10,706 bases of DNA, from NCBI GenBank assembly GCA_964385465.1, contig CAYLPJ010000098.1:1-10706 (forward strand), in the 5' to 3' direction. Below, in pieces: positions 1-6,411 of this stretch. The translations under genes were made by a program, and so were the position numbers. The notes under the pieces were generated by a model, which saw nothing but the letters and a program-made list of their open reading frames with translations, was not told the DNA's origin and did not search any database. The stretch is from CAYLPJ01 sp964385465. Its GTDB lineage: Bacteria; Planctomycetota; Phycisphaerae; SM23-33. How positions within the stretch are numbered: position 1 is the stretch's first letter; each line of letters begins with the position of its first letter.

Positions 1-172
1 GCAGACAGGCAATTATTGTGAAAGTACAGTGTCCACCGTACCTCCGCCCCGGACACGGGGTGTCCAAACGTAAAGCAATTTCAATAAATCACTTATCCGA
101 GAAAACATGGTCGTGTGTCCGGTGTCCGGCGGGGTGGACAGAAGTGGCACATGGGGGGATGGCGGGGGTTGG
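1..172. other. AT-richer non-coding edge with GTGTCC/GGACAC words and two palindromes
   Basis: I find no convincing gene here. Bases about 66-107 are markedly AT-richer than the rest of the window. The word GTGTCC occurs at 29-34, 60-65, 115-120 and 122-127, and its complement GGACAC at 51-56. Two symmetrical sites are visible. Positions 24-41 read as GTAC-a-GTG-tc-CAC-c-GTAC, an interrupted palindrome, and 51-65 pair GGACAC with GTGTCC around GGG. Positions 115-128 are a tandem GTGTCCG duplication. A 61-codon plus-strand frame from a GTG at 18 crosses the region, but it has no ribosome-binding site and looks like chance. The stretch lies just downstream of the UroD-like gene, so it could hold its transcript end, the control region of a gene left of the window, or a small intergenic repeat of the REP type. 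Confidence 0.4.
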
Positions 173-1249
173 TCAGCGGAGTTTCTCGACGGCTTGTTGG
201 TAGCGTTCGGCGGCGGGTTCGGTGGCGAAGAAGCTGAGGAAGTAGATGCCGTCGGCGCCGACGGCGTCGAGGAGTGGGGCGATCTCCTCGGGGGCGGCGC
301 CGAGGACCTGGACGCGCTTGCCGGCGGCGAGGATGCGGCGGTACATGTCGTACCAGTGCGGCGAGCCGCCGGTGGGGGCCTTGGGGTCCGGCGTCCACTC
401 GATGGCGGTCAGCGGCTCGATCTCCAGCAGGGCGTCGAGGTGGCCGAGGCACTGCGAGCCGTCGAGGTGGAACAGCGAGCGGTCCAGCCACTGGCACTGG
501 GCCGTCAGTGCCGGGACGACGAACTGGCGGAACATCGCCGGGGAGAACATCGCCGCGCCGTCGCACTGGACCTTGGCGACCTTGCCCGGTGCCCACGTTC
601 GGAACCAGCCGCAGATGCCCCCGCCCTGTGCGGCGAGGCGGTCGTGCAGCACGTCGTAGCAGGCGAACCACGCCTCGGTGATCTCGTCGATGGATCGCCG
701 GACCCACGCCGGGCGGTCGAGCATGTCGGCCAGCAGTTGCTCGGTGCCGCGGAGGGAGGCGAGGATGTCCCAGTTCTCGACCATGTCCGGGCGGCCGACG
801 AGTGCGCGGCCGTCGAGGGCGTCGATGAGTCGGTCGGTGAGTTCGAGCTGGAGTTGCCACCAAGGGTTGGCGGGGTCGAAGGCGATGGGGGGGTGATGGT
901 CGGGGTCGCGGTTGCAGGGCTCGTACCAGACGGTATCGGGCTGCCAGGTCGGTTCGGAGCCGAGGTAGAGCGCCATGGAGCCGGGCCCCAGCCAGGGGTC
1001 GCAGACGGGGAGGGTCTCGAGTGGCCAGCGTGTGTGGGCGGCCTGGTGGAGGGTGGCGGCCGCGCGGTAGTCGAGGTCGGTCCACTGCTGCTGGAGGGAT
1101 TCCGGCGGGGGGGGCTCGGGTGCGTCGGCGTGGGGCGTCTCGGCGCGGACGCCGGGCCAGGAGCCGACGAGGAAGCCCTTGCCCTCCCAGAAGTCCACGA
1201 ACCGCCGGCGGGTGTCGTCCCAGTTGTCTTTCCAGATCGCCTCGGGCAT
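173..1249 (-). CDS. UroD-like protein (uroporphyrinogen decarboxylase / corrinoid methyltransferase superfamily)
   Basis: A 358-residue protein of the UroD fold, which includes haem-pathway uroporphyrinogen decarboxylase and the MtaA/MtbA/CmuA methyltransferases acting on methyl-corrinoid proteins. The C-terminal half shows the family pattern: GICGWF near 215, then FHLDGSQCLGHLDALLEI from about 260, then a strand of the type TAIEWTPDP, and a final ADGIYFLS segment. In MtaA-type enzymes zinc is held by H-x-C and a distant Cys. Here the place reads H261-L-D263, with Cys only at 267, so the classical zinc site is not evident and the substrate cannot be assigned. It lacks the usual N-terminal decarboxylase signature, and I do not call it hemE. 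The ATG at 1249 was chosen because the family sequence begins there. The same frame continues upstream to 1945, but that part is antisense to thrC. No Shine-Dalgarno is seen; a TACAGT hexamer lies 9 bases before the start. Cytosolic by appearance. Confidence 0.82.
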   Translation of the reverse strand: MPEAIWKDNWDDTRRRFVDFWEGKGFLVGSWPGVRAETPHADAPEPPPPESLQQQWTDLDYRAAATLHQAAHTRWPLETLPVCDPWLGPGSMALYLGSEPTWQPDTVWYEPCNRDPDHHPPIAFDPANPWWQLQLELTDRLIDALDGRALVGRPDMVENWDILASLRGTEQLLADMLDRPAWVRRSIDEITEAWFACYDVLHDRLAAQGGGICGWFRTWAPGKVAKVQCDGAAMFSPAMFRQFVVPALTAQCQWLDRSLFHLDGSQCLGHLDALLEIEPLTAIEWTPDPKAPTGGSPHWYDMYRRILAAGKRVQVLGAAPEEIAPLLDAVGADGIYFLSFFATEPAAERYQQAVEKLR

Positions 1250-1258
1250 GGTGGGGGT

Positions 1259-1287
1259 ACTGTACGGCGTGTCCGGGCGTGCGCCAA
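1259..1287 (-). promoter_or_regulatory. Candidate sigma70-type promoter of the UroD-like gene, leaderless spacing
   Basis: On the minus strand TTGGCG (1287-1282) and TACAGT (1264-1259) are separated by exactly 17 bases, and each matches the consensus at 4 of 6 positions. The -10 hexamer ends 9 bases before the ATG at 1249, so transcription would start within about 3 bases of the codon. No purine-rich ribosome-binding site lies in between. A GTGTCC word (1269-1274 on the plus strand) sits in the spacer. This is inferred from spacing alone. Confidence 0.4.
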
Positions 1288-1338
1288 CGGGGTGTCGGCG
1301 GGGGGGCGCCGTCGGCCGGGCTCGGGGCGCGGTGGGCG

Positions 1339-2730
1339 CTACCGGCCGATGGTCTCGACGATGGCGCGGCGGACCATTTCCTTGTCGTGTGGGACGACGG
1401 TGCAGCGGGTGGGCAGGTCGGCGAGCTGGTCGATGGCGGGGTGGTGGGCGAGGTCCCGCCCGGTGGCCTTGGCGATGGCGTCGGGGAACTTGGCGGGGTG
1501 TGCGGTGGCCAGGCAGAGCGTGGGCTCGCGGTCGCCGTTGGCGAGGCGGTCGGCGACGCAGACGCCGACGGCGGTGTGGGGATCGAGCAGGTAGCCGTGG
1601 TCGTCGTGGACGCGTCGGATGGTGGCGAGGGTGTCGTCGTCGCCGGCGGCCCCGGCGGCGAAGGCGGGGTCGACGGGCTGGCCTCGGCGGGGCTCGACGG
1701 TCAGCGAGCCGGTCTCGGCGAATTGGGTCATGGCGTCGCGGAGGCGGTCGGGGTCGCTGCCGAGGCGGTAGTAGAGGTACCGCTCGAAGTTGCTGGCGAT
1801 CTGGATGTCCATGGCGGGGGACCACGTCCGCCAGACGTCGCCGCGTGCGTATCGGCCGGTGGTGAAGAACCGCGCGAGGATGTCGTTGCTGTTGGTGGCC
1901 AGGACGAGGCGGGAGATGGGCAGGCCCATCTGTGTGGCGTACCATCCGGCGAGGACGTTTCCGAAGTTCCCGGTGGGCACGGCGACGCGGACGGCGTCTG
2001 CGGCGGTTCGGTCCTGGACCTCGAAGACGCCGCGGAAGTAGTAGACGATCTGTGCGAGCACGCGTGCCCAGTTGACGGAGTTGACGGCGCCGAGGGAGTA
2101 TCGTCGTTTGAAGTCGAGGTCCGCGGCGAGGGCCTTCATGATGGTCTGGCAGTCGTCGAAGCTGCCCTCCACGGCGAGGTTGTGGACGTTGTCGTCCAGC
2201 ACCGTGGTCATCTGAAGTTCCTGGATGGGCGAGACCCCGCCGTGGGGGTGCATCACGAAGATGCGGATGCCCTCCCGCCCGCGGACGCCGTAGATGGCGG
2301 CCGAGCCGGTGTCGCCGCTGGTGGCGCCGAGGATGTTCAGCTCCCCGCCGTCGCGTGCGAGGATGTGCTCGAAGAGGTTGCCGAGCAGTTGCAGCGCGAC
2401 GTCCTTGAAGGCGAGGGTGGGCCCGTGGAAGAGTTCGAGGACGTGGAGGTCGCCGACGTCGGCGACGGGTGCGACGTCGGGGTCGAACGCGTCGCCGTAG
2501 GTGTGGTCCACGAGCTCGCGGAGGTGGGCCTCGGGCAGGTCGGTGGTGAACAGGCGGAAGACCTCGAAGGCCAGGTCCGGGTAGGGCAGGTGCCTCCAGG
2601 CGTCGAGGCGGTCGCGCACGTCGGGTATGGACTCGGGGATGAGCAGCCCGCCGTCGTCGGCGAGGCCCATGCGGACGGCCTGCTGGAACTCAAGCGGCTC
2701 GACCTGTCCTCGTGTGGAGATGTACCTCAT
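1339..2730 (-). CDS. thrC: Threonine synthase
   Basis: Converts O-phospho-L-homoserine to L-threonine, the last step of threonine synthesis; a PLP enzyme of the cytosol. The 463-residue length and start (MRYISTRG) fit the longer bacterial ThrC class, close in size to the E. coli enzyme. Visible signatures are HGPTLAFKD, with the PLP-binding lysine at K109; GATSGDTGSAA at about 133-143; and the phosphate-cradle loop PTGNFGN at about 250-256. The frame is intact with no missing core motif. The ATG at 2730 is preceded on the minus strand by GGAG with an 8-base gap, a good ribosome-binding site. It lies 106 bases after the rhomboid stop and 89 bases before the UroD-like start, all on the same strand. 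No threonine-pathway partner (hom, thrB) is in the window, and no leader-peptide attenuator is visible upstream. Confidence 0.96.
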   Translation of the reverse strand: MRYISTRGQVEPLEFQQAVRMGLADDGGLLIPESIPDVRDRLDAWRHLPYPDLAFEVFRLFTTDLPEAHLRELVDHTYGDAFDPDVAPVADVGDLHVLELFHGPTLAFKDVALQLLGNLFEHILARDGGELNILGATSGDTGSAAIYGVRGREGIRIFVMHPHGGVSPIQELQMTTVLDDNVHNLAVEGSFDDCQTIMKALAADLDFKRRYSLGAVNSVNWARVLAQIVYYFRGVFEVQDRTAADAVRVAVPTGNFGNVLAGWYATQMGLPISRLVLATNSNDILARFFTTGRYARGDVWRTWSPAMDIQIASNFERYLYYRLGSDPDRLRDAMTQFAETGSLTVEPRRGQPVDPAFAAGAAGDDDTLATIRRVHDDHGYLLDPHTAVGVCVADRLANGDREPTLCLATAHPAKFPDAIAKATGRDLAHHPAIDQLADLPTRCTVVPHDKEMVRRAIVETIGR

Positions 2731-2786
2731 GCGCGTCGCTCCGGCATCGCCCGCGACGGGCGGGCGGTCGGCTGGTTGTGGGCGGG

Positions 2787-2792
2787 AGTGTA
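2787..2792 (-). promoter_or_regulatory. Possible -10 element upstream of thrC
   Basis: The minus-strand hexamer TACACT lies about 56 bases before the thrC ATG, in the 106-base gap after the rhomboid gene. A TTGCCC upstream is only 12 bases away, too close for a normal -35, so the element is weak. If real, it would give a leader of roughly 50 bases carrying the thrC ribosome-binding site. The same gap holds a small CCGC-GAAAA-GCGG hairpin just after the rhomboid stop. I see no riboswitch. Confidence 0.25.
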
Positions 2793-2836
2793 CCGGGCCG
2801 GGGCGGGCAAGGGAACCGCTTTTCGCGGCCGGGGGG

Positions 2837-3733
2837 TCACAGCCGCGTCAGGTCGTTCTCCCGCTTCTTCTGCCGGCGGGTGGCGTTCTGGAGGAGGCGT
2901 TTCTCCCGCCCGGTCAGCGAGGCGATGCCGCTGTCGTGGATCTTCTGGAGGATGCGGTCGATCTCTTTCTGCTCGTCGGCCCGGCGTTTCATCTTTCGCT
3001 GCCAGGCGCCTTCGTTGACGCGGTCGGCGGCGCCGGTGGCGGTTCGGCGGGCGCGGGGGAGGACCCAGAGCCACATCGCGGCCATGCCTGCCCCGCCGAG
3101 GTGTGCGACGTCGGACCAGAAGCTCCCGCCGTAGGCGCCTTCGCGGAGGCTCATCAGGAGGGTCAGACCCATGGCCCCGAAGATGAGGATGGCCCCGAGC
3201 CGGATGGGCACGGGGAACAGGAAGAGGATGATGCGGAAGTTGGGGAACAGGACGGCACAGGCCAGGAGGATGCCATAGACCCCGCCGGAGGCCCCGACGA
3301 GCGGCACCCAGCCCTGGTTTGCCAGCAGGGCGCCGACGACCACGTAGAGCAGCCCGGCGAAGACGCCGCAACTGAGGTAGAACTTCAGGAACTTCCGCCC
3401 CCCCCAGTGCCGCTCCAGCGGCGAGCCGAACATGTACAGCCCCAGCATGTTCAGCCCGAGGTGCCAGAGGTTGTACGGGCTGTGGAGGAACTGGAAGGTA
3501 ACGTACCGCCAGAGCTGCCACCAGTCGTCGACGGTGGCGCCCAGCAGCCGCGAGAGGCGGAACTCGACCATGAAGCCCATCAGCAACTGCCCGACGAACG
3601 CGCCGAGGTTGATCAGCAGCAGGATCTTGACCACGCGGGCCGGCTTGGGCAACTGGAGGGTCGTCGCGCCGAACCCGCCAGCGCCGCCGCCCTGCTGGTC
3701 ATCCCGCCAGTAGGTTCGGTCCTGTAACGCCAT
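2837..3733 (-). CDS. Rhomboid-family intramembrane serine protease with C-terminal cytosolic tail
   Basis: A 298-residue inner-membrane serine protease of the rhomboid (S54) family. The catalytic set appears complete: WR at 75-76 in the first loop, H91-x3-N95 in HLGLNM for the oxyanion hole, the nucleophile S149 in GASGG, and the catalytic H211 in AHLGGAGMA. Hydrophobic segments run at about 33-55, 85-103, 115-138, 147-166, 167-195 and 208-226, fitting a six-helix core. The first 30 residues are polar and Gly-rich. After residue 228 comes a basic, charged tail of about 70 residues containing KIHDSGIASLTGREKRLLQNA, which resembles the small soluble domain (DUF6576-like, from memory) at the end of many bacterial rhomboids. 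The ATG at 3733 has a strong GAAGGAAG ribosome-binding site 5 bases upstream. Its substrate is unknown. It is flanked by Nudix and thrC genes on the same strand. Confidence 0.93.
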   Translation of the reverse strand: MALQDRTYWRDDQQGGGAGGFGATTLQLPKPARVVKILLLINLGAFVGQLLMGFMVEFRLSRLLGATVDDWWQLWRYVTFQFLHSPYNLWHLGLNMLGLYMFGSPLERHWGGRKFLKFYLSCGVFAGLLYVVVGALLANQGWVPLVGASGGVYGILLACAVLFPNFRIILFLFPVPIRLGAILIFGAMGLTLLMSLREGAYGGSFWSDVAHLGGAGMAAMWLWVLPRARRTATGAADRVNEGAWQRKMKRRADEQKEIDRILQKIHDSGIASLTGREKRLLQNATRRQKKRENDLTRL

Positions 3734-3738
3734 ACGGT

Positions 3739-3759
3739 CTTCCTTCGCCGTGCATTCTA
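3739..3759 (-). promoter_or_regulatory. Candidate -10 element and strong ribosome-binding site of the rhomboid gene
   Basis: Reading the minus strand, TAGAAT (3759-3754) matches the -10 consensus at 5 of 6 positions. It is followed by GAAGGAAG (3746-3739), which ends 5 bases before the ATG at 3733. No convincing -35 lies 17 bases upstream. The predicted leader would be about 14 bases, just enough for the ribosome-binding site. The ribosome-binding site is clear; the promoter call is tentative. Confidence 0.4.
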
Positions 3760-3799
3760 CTCATCGCCCGCACGCCCCGCCCGCTTTACTACGCTCGGG

Positions 3800-3826
3800 C
3801 CCCCGCCGCGGGTCGCGGGGCGGGGG
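3800..3826 (-). terminator. GC-rich hairpin just after the Nudix stop codon
   Basis: CCCCCGCC (3800-3807) pairs perfectly with GGCGGGGG (3819-3826), and a smaller GCG/CGC pair can stack inside. On the minus strand it begins a few bases after the Nudix TGA at 3831-3833. It could end that transcript or protect its 3' end. There is no T-run after it, so intrinsic termination is not assured, and chance hairpins are common at this GC content. Confidence 0.35.
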
Positions 3827-3830
3827 GGAA

Positions 3831-4355
3831 TCAATCCCCCAGCCAGTACAGGCAGAGGGCGGCGATGCTCTTGGCGTCGTGGAGTCGGCCGTCGCGGACC
3901 ATCCGGCGGGCCTCGTCGGCGGCGACGACCAGCGGCTCGATCCGCTCGTGGACCTCCAATGCCTGCTCGCCGGCGGCCAGCTCCGTCGCCAGGTACGCGT
4001 GCATGACCTCGTCGCACGTGCCCGGGCCCGTGAAGAACCGCCCGAGCTTCTCCAGCCGACCGGCCGTGTAGCCCGTCTCCTCGGTCAACTCCCGCGCGGC
4101 GCAGGCCTCGGGCGGCTCGGGCGGTTCGAGCGTCCCGGCCGGCAGCTCCAGCAGCTCCTCGTCCACGGCGAAGCGGTCGTTGCGGATCATCACGATCGAC
4201 CCGTCGTCGAGCACGGGCAGGATGACGGCTGCCCCGGCGTAGTGGATGAGGTCGCGCTGGACCACCTCCCCGCCGGGGACGCGCAGGCCGACCTTGTGGA
4301 CCTCGGCGACGCGCCCGCGGAAGACGACCTCATCGTATGCGAACTCTCTTGCCAT
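3831..4355 (-). CDS. Nudix hydrolase, ADP-ribose pyrophosphatase type
   Basis: A 174-residue cytosolic hydrolase expected to cleave ADP-ribose or a similar nucleoside-diphosphate sugar to AMP plus a sugar phosphate. The Nudix box is perfect at 74-96: G74-x5-E80-x7-R88-E89-L-x-E92-E93-x-G95-Y96. The proline 15 residues after the box (P111 in FTGPGTCDEV) is the mark of the ADP-ribose pyrophosphatase subfamily, and the N-terminal strands (HYAGAAVILPVLDDG) also fit. Length is slightly below the E. coli NudF type. The frame stays open far upstream to 6098, but that part is antisense to the DUF2207 gene. The ATG at 4355 is where family similarity begins. No ribosome-binding site precedes it; TATACT lies 6 bases upstream, suggesting a leaderless message. 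It lies 83 bases after the DUF2207 stop and 97 bases before the rhomboid. A role in NAD-derived metabolite clean-up is an inference. Confidence 0.92.
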   Translation of the reverse strand: MAREFAYDEVVFRGRVAEVHKVGLRVPGGEVVQRDLIHYAGAAVILPVLDDGSIVMIRNDRFAVDEELLELPAGTLEPPEPPEACAARELTEETGYTAGRLEKLGRFFTGPGTCDEVMHAYLATELAAGEQALEVHERIEPLVVAADEARRMVRDGRLHDAKSIAALCLYWLGD

Positions 4356-4361
4356 GCCGGC

Positions 4362-4367
4362 AGTATA
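4362..4367 (-). promoter_or_regulatory. Candidate -10 element of the Nudix gene, leaderless spacing
   Basis: The minus-strand hexamer TATACT matches the -10 consensus at 5 of 6 positions. It ends 6 bases before the ATG at 4355, so RNA would begin at or next to the start codon. No Shine-Dalgarno is present between them and no -35 is evident 17 bases upstream. This is the clearest leaderless-type start in the window, but it is inferred from sequence only. Confidence 0.45.
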
Positions 4368-4373
4368 CACGGC

Positions 4374-4426
4374 GCGGGCCTCGCCCGCAGCATCGCGCCC
4401 GGCCGGCGGCGAGCGGCCGCGCCGCC
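4374..4426 (-). terminator. Two GC hairpins between the DUF2207 stop and the Nudix promoter
   Basis: GGCGGC (4405-4410) pairs with GCCGCC (4421-4426), beginning 12 bases after the DUF2207 stop on the minus strand. GCGGGC (4374-4379) pairs with GCCCGC (4383-4388) around a 3-base loop next to the Nudix -10 element. Either could end the lemA-DUF2207 transcript. Neither is followed by a T-run, and such arms arise easily by chance in sequence this rich in G and C. Confidence 0.3.
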
Positions 4427-4438
4427 CCGGGTGGGGGC

Positions 4439-6382
4439 CTACCATCCCCCGCCGCCGCCACCTCCTCCTCCGCCGCCGGAGGAGCCCCCGCCGCCGGAGC
4501 CGCTGGAGGAGCCGGGGGCCGTGGACGCCGACGACAGCGCCGACGTGAACGAGCTGTTCAGCGACGAGGCGAATCCCGCCGCGCCCAGCGTGCCCCAGGC
4601 CGCCCCGCGGTACCAGCTCGGGCGGTACCCTCCCTCGCCGACCGCCGTGGCCGCGCCGAGCACGCCCTCGAACTTCCCCGCCCACGCGTTCTCGACGTCC
4701 AGCGCCACCGCGTAGGGCAGGAAGGCCTCGAACAGCTCGGGGGTCTTCTCCGGCGGGGTGGCGGCATCGAGCAGGTCGCGTTCGGCCGTGGCGAGGTACA
4801 TGCGGAAGCCGTCGATGCGGTCCATGACCTTCCGCCCCTCCTGCGTGGGCTGCTTGAGCAGCCGCTGGAAGGCGGCGTTGACGGCCAGCAGGGCGATGAC
4901 GAGGGGGATGACCCAGATGCTGGTCTGGAGGGCGAACATGACCAGCACGGCGATCTCGGCGCCGACGAACGGGATGGAGAACAGCGTCAGGAAGATCGCC
5001 CCGACGAGGCTCTTGACCCGCTGTGCGCCGCGTCCGCCGATCGCCCCCCGCCACGTCCTGATCGCCCGGTGGACGAGGAAGAAGACGCCGACGCTCCAGA
5101 AGGTCAGCCAGACGCCGAGGAACGCCACGGACGGGTCCGCCCCGGCGAAGAAGGCCGTGCCGATCACCCCCAGCAGCGCCAGCACGCTGAGCACCACCCC
5201 GCCGACGAGCCAGCCGACGTTGGAGACGAACAGCTTGCCCCTGCCCTTGTGCTCGTCGGCGAGGATCCGCTTGAGCCCCTTCATCGCGTTGCGGAAGCGG
5301 CGGTGGAATGTCTGCTTGAGCGCCAGCCTCGCGTAGGTGCCCAGCAGCGTGCCCTGCACCTCGGCCTCGCCGGCGGTCAGGCCCTCCAGGTCGTCGGTCT
5401 CCCGGACCAGGGCGAACGAGCCGCCCTCGTCCTCGATCCGCAGCCGCCCCTTGACCGCCAGCGAGAGGATCTCCGCGGCGAAGGCCGTGCGGTCGAAGCC
5501 CATCCGCGAGATGTACCGCACGGCCGCGGGGTCCAGGCCCTCCGGCGGGGCGAACTCGGGGATGACGACGCCGGCGGCGGGGTCGCGCCCGACCTTGATC
5601 CACGCCAGCAGGAAATAGCCCGCCACGACGATCAGGCCGATCAGCGCCGCCATGACCGCGCCGTTGTCGCGGAGGAATCGCCGGGCCTTCTCGGCGTCGG
5701 TGGGTGGGGTGATGTGCCCCTTCGGCCAGGTGACCACGACGGTCAACCCCTCGCCGAAGCTCAGCGGGCGTGTCGTGGCGAAGTGGGCCCGCCCGGCGTC
5801 GTCGACGCGCGAGGTGTAGTCCCGGCCCTTGGCGCCCTCGGGCCCGGTGTAGGCTTCGTGGCCGACCTTGCCCGGGGGGACGCTGTCGGGCAGCGTCACG
5901 GTGGCCGAGGCCTTGTCGATCGGGAACGCCCACTCGTTGCCGGTGACGTTCCAGTACAGCTCGTCGTGGTCGTCGAAGAGCCCCAGCACCCACCGCGTGC
6001 GGTAGGTCAGCTCGTAGGTGTAGACGCCGGGATCGAGGCGGGCATTCTTGCGCCCCATGTAGATCGTCAGCGTGCCCATCCCGCTGTCGGTGTGCCACCC
6101 CTCCTGCTTGCCGTCCCGCCGCACCGAGACCACCTCGTAGGGCACGTAGGCGGTGGACCAGCCGCCGGGCGTGCGGTAGCGGGTCGGCAGCTCGCGGTAG
6201 ATGCCCCGCTTGATCTCCTTGCCCTCGGCGCGGACCGTGATCCGCTCGGTGACGACGACGTCGCGGCCGGTCTCGACGGTGATGTCGGCGTGGTACTCGA
6301 GGATCCGCTCGTCGGCGGCCGCGGCGATCGGCCAGGCGACCAGGGCCGCCAGCAGCGGGGCGAGGCGGGCCGTCCGTTGCAT
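4439..6382 (-). CDS. DUF2207-family membrane protein with glycine-rich C-terminal tail
   Basis: A 647-residue envelope protein of the DUF2207 family; biochemical function unknown. It has a signal peptide (MQRTARLAPLLAALV..., likely cleaved near residue 23 after AAA), then an extracytoplasmic beta-rich domain of about 200 residues beginning ILEYHADITVETGRDV, with the family-typical KRGIYRELPTRY and an aromatic YWNVTGNEW stretch. A membrane helix follows at about 239-260, then a soluble region and further hydrophobic helices near 386-410, 420-438 and 457-502. The end carries ALDVENAWAGKFEGVL and PSWYRG and closes in a Ser/Gly run ending GGGW. The ATG at 6382 is preferred over a GTG at 6391: AAAGGAG (6397-6391) sits 8 bases before the ATG but abuts the GTG. 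It starts 29 bases after the lemA stop, so the two are almost certainly co-transcribed. The signal peptide and helices are read by eye. Confidence 0.9.
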   Translation of the reverse strand: MQRTARLAPLLAALVAWPIAAAADERILEYHADITVETGRDVVVTERITVRAEGKEIKRGIYRELPTRYRTPGGWSTAYVPYEVVSVRRDGKQEGWHTDSGMGTLTIYMGRKNARLDPGVYTYELTYRTRWVLGLFDDHDELYWNVTGNEWAFPIDKASATVTLPDSVPPGKVGHEAYTGPEGAKGRDYTSRVDDAGRAHFATTRPLSFGEGLTVVVTWPKGHITPPTDAEKARRFLRDNGAVMAALIGLIVVAGYFLLAWIKVGRDPAAGVVIPEFAPPEGLDPAAVRYISRMGFDRTAFAAEILSLAVKGRLRIEDEGGSFALVRETDDLEGLTAGEAEVQGTLLGTYARLALKQTFHRRFRNAMKGLKRILADEHKGRGKLFVSNVGWLVGGVVLSVLALLGVIGTAFFAGADPSVAFLGVWLTFWSVGVFFLVHRAIRTWRGAIGGRGAQRVKSLVGAIFLTLFSIPFVGAEIAVLVMFALQTSIWVIPLVIALLAVNAAFQRLLKQPTQEGRKVMDRIDGFRMYLATAERDLLDAATPPEKTPELFEAFLPYAVALDVENAWAGKFEGVLGAATAVGEGGYRPSWYRGAAWGTLGAAGFASSLNSSFTSALSSASTAPGSSSGSGGGGSSGGGGGGGGGGGW

Positions 6383-6411
6383 GATCTGCACTCCTTTGCC
6401 CCTTGGCGGGG

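Noticed and set aside
18..203. A 61-codon plus-strand frame at the left edge
   Set aside because: It starts at a GTG without a ribosome-binding site, runs through the palindrome cluster and into the UroD-like gene's end, and shows no recognisable domain.
1250..1945. Extension of the UroD-like frame upstream to 1945, giving a 590-residue protein
   Set aside because: The extra part is Arg/Pro/His-rich and overlaps thrC in another frame. Family similarity begins at the ATG at 1249.
4442..4510. GC-rich triplet run that could be taken for a microsatellite
   Set aside because: It encodes the Ser/Gly tail typical of DUF2207 proteins in frame, so protein selection explains it.
4356..6098. Extension of the Nudix frame upstream to 6098, giving a 755-residue fusion
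   Set aside because: The added sequence is an out-of-frame reading of the DUF2207 gene. The Nudix domain is complete from the ATG at 4355.
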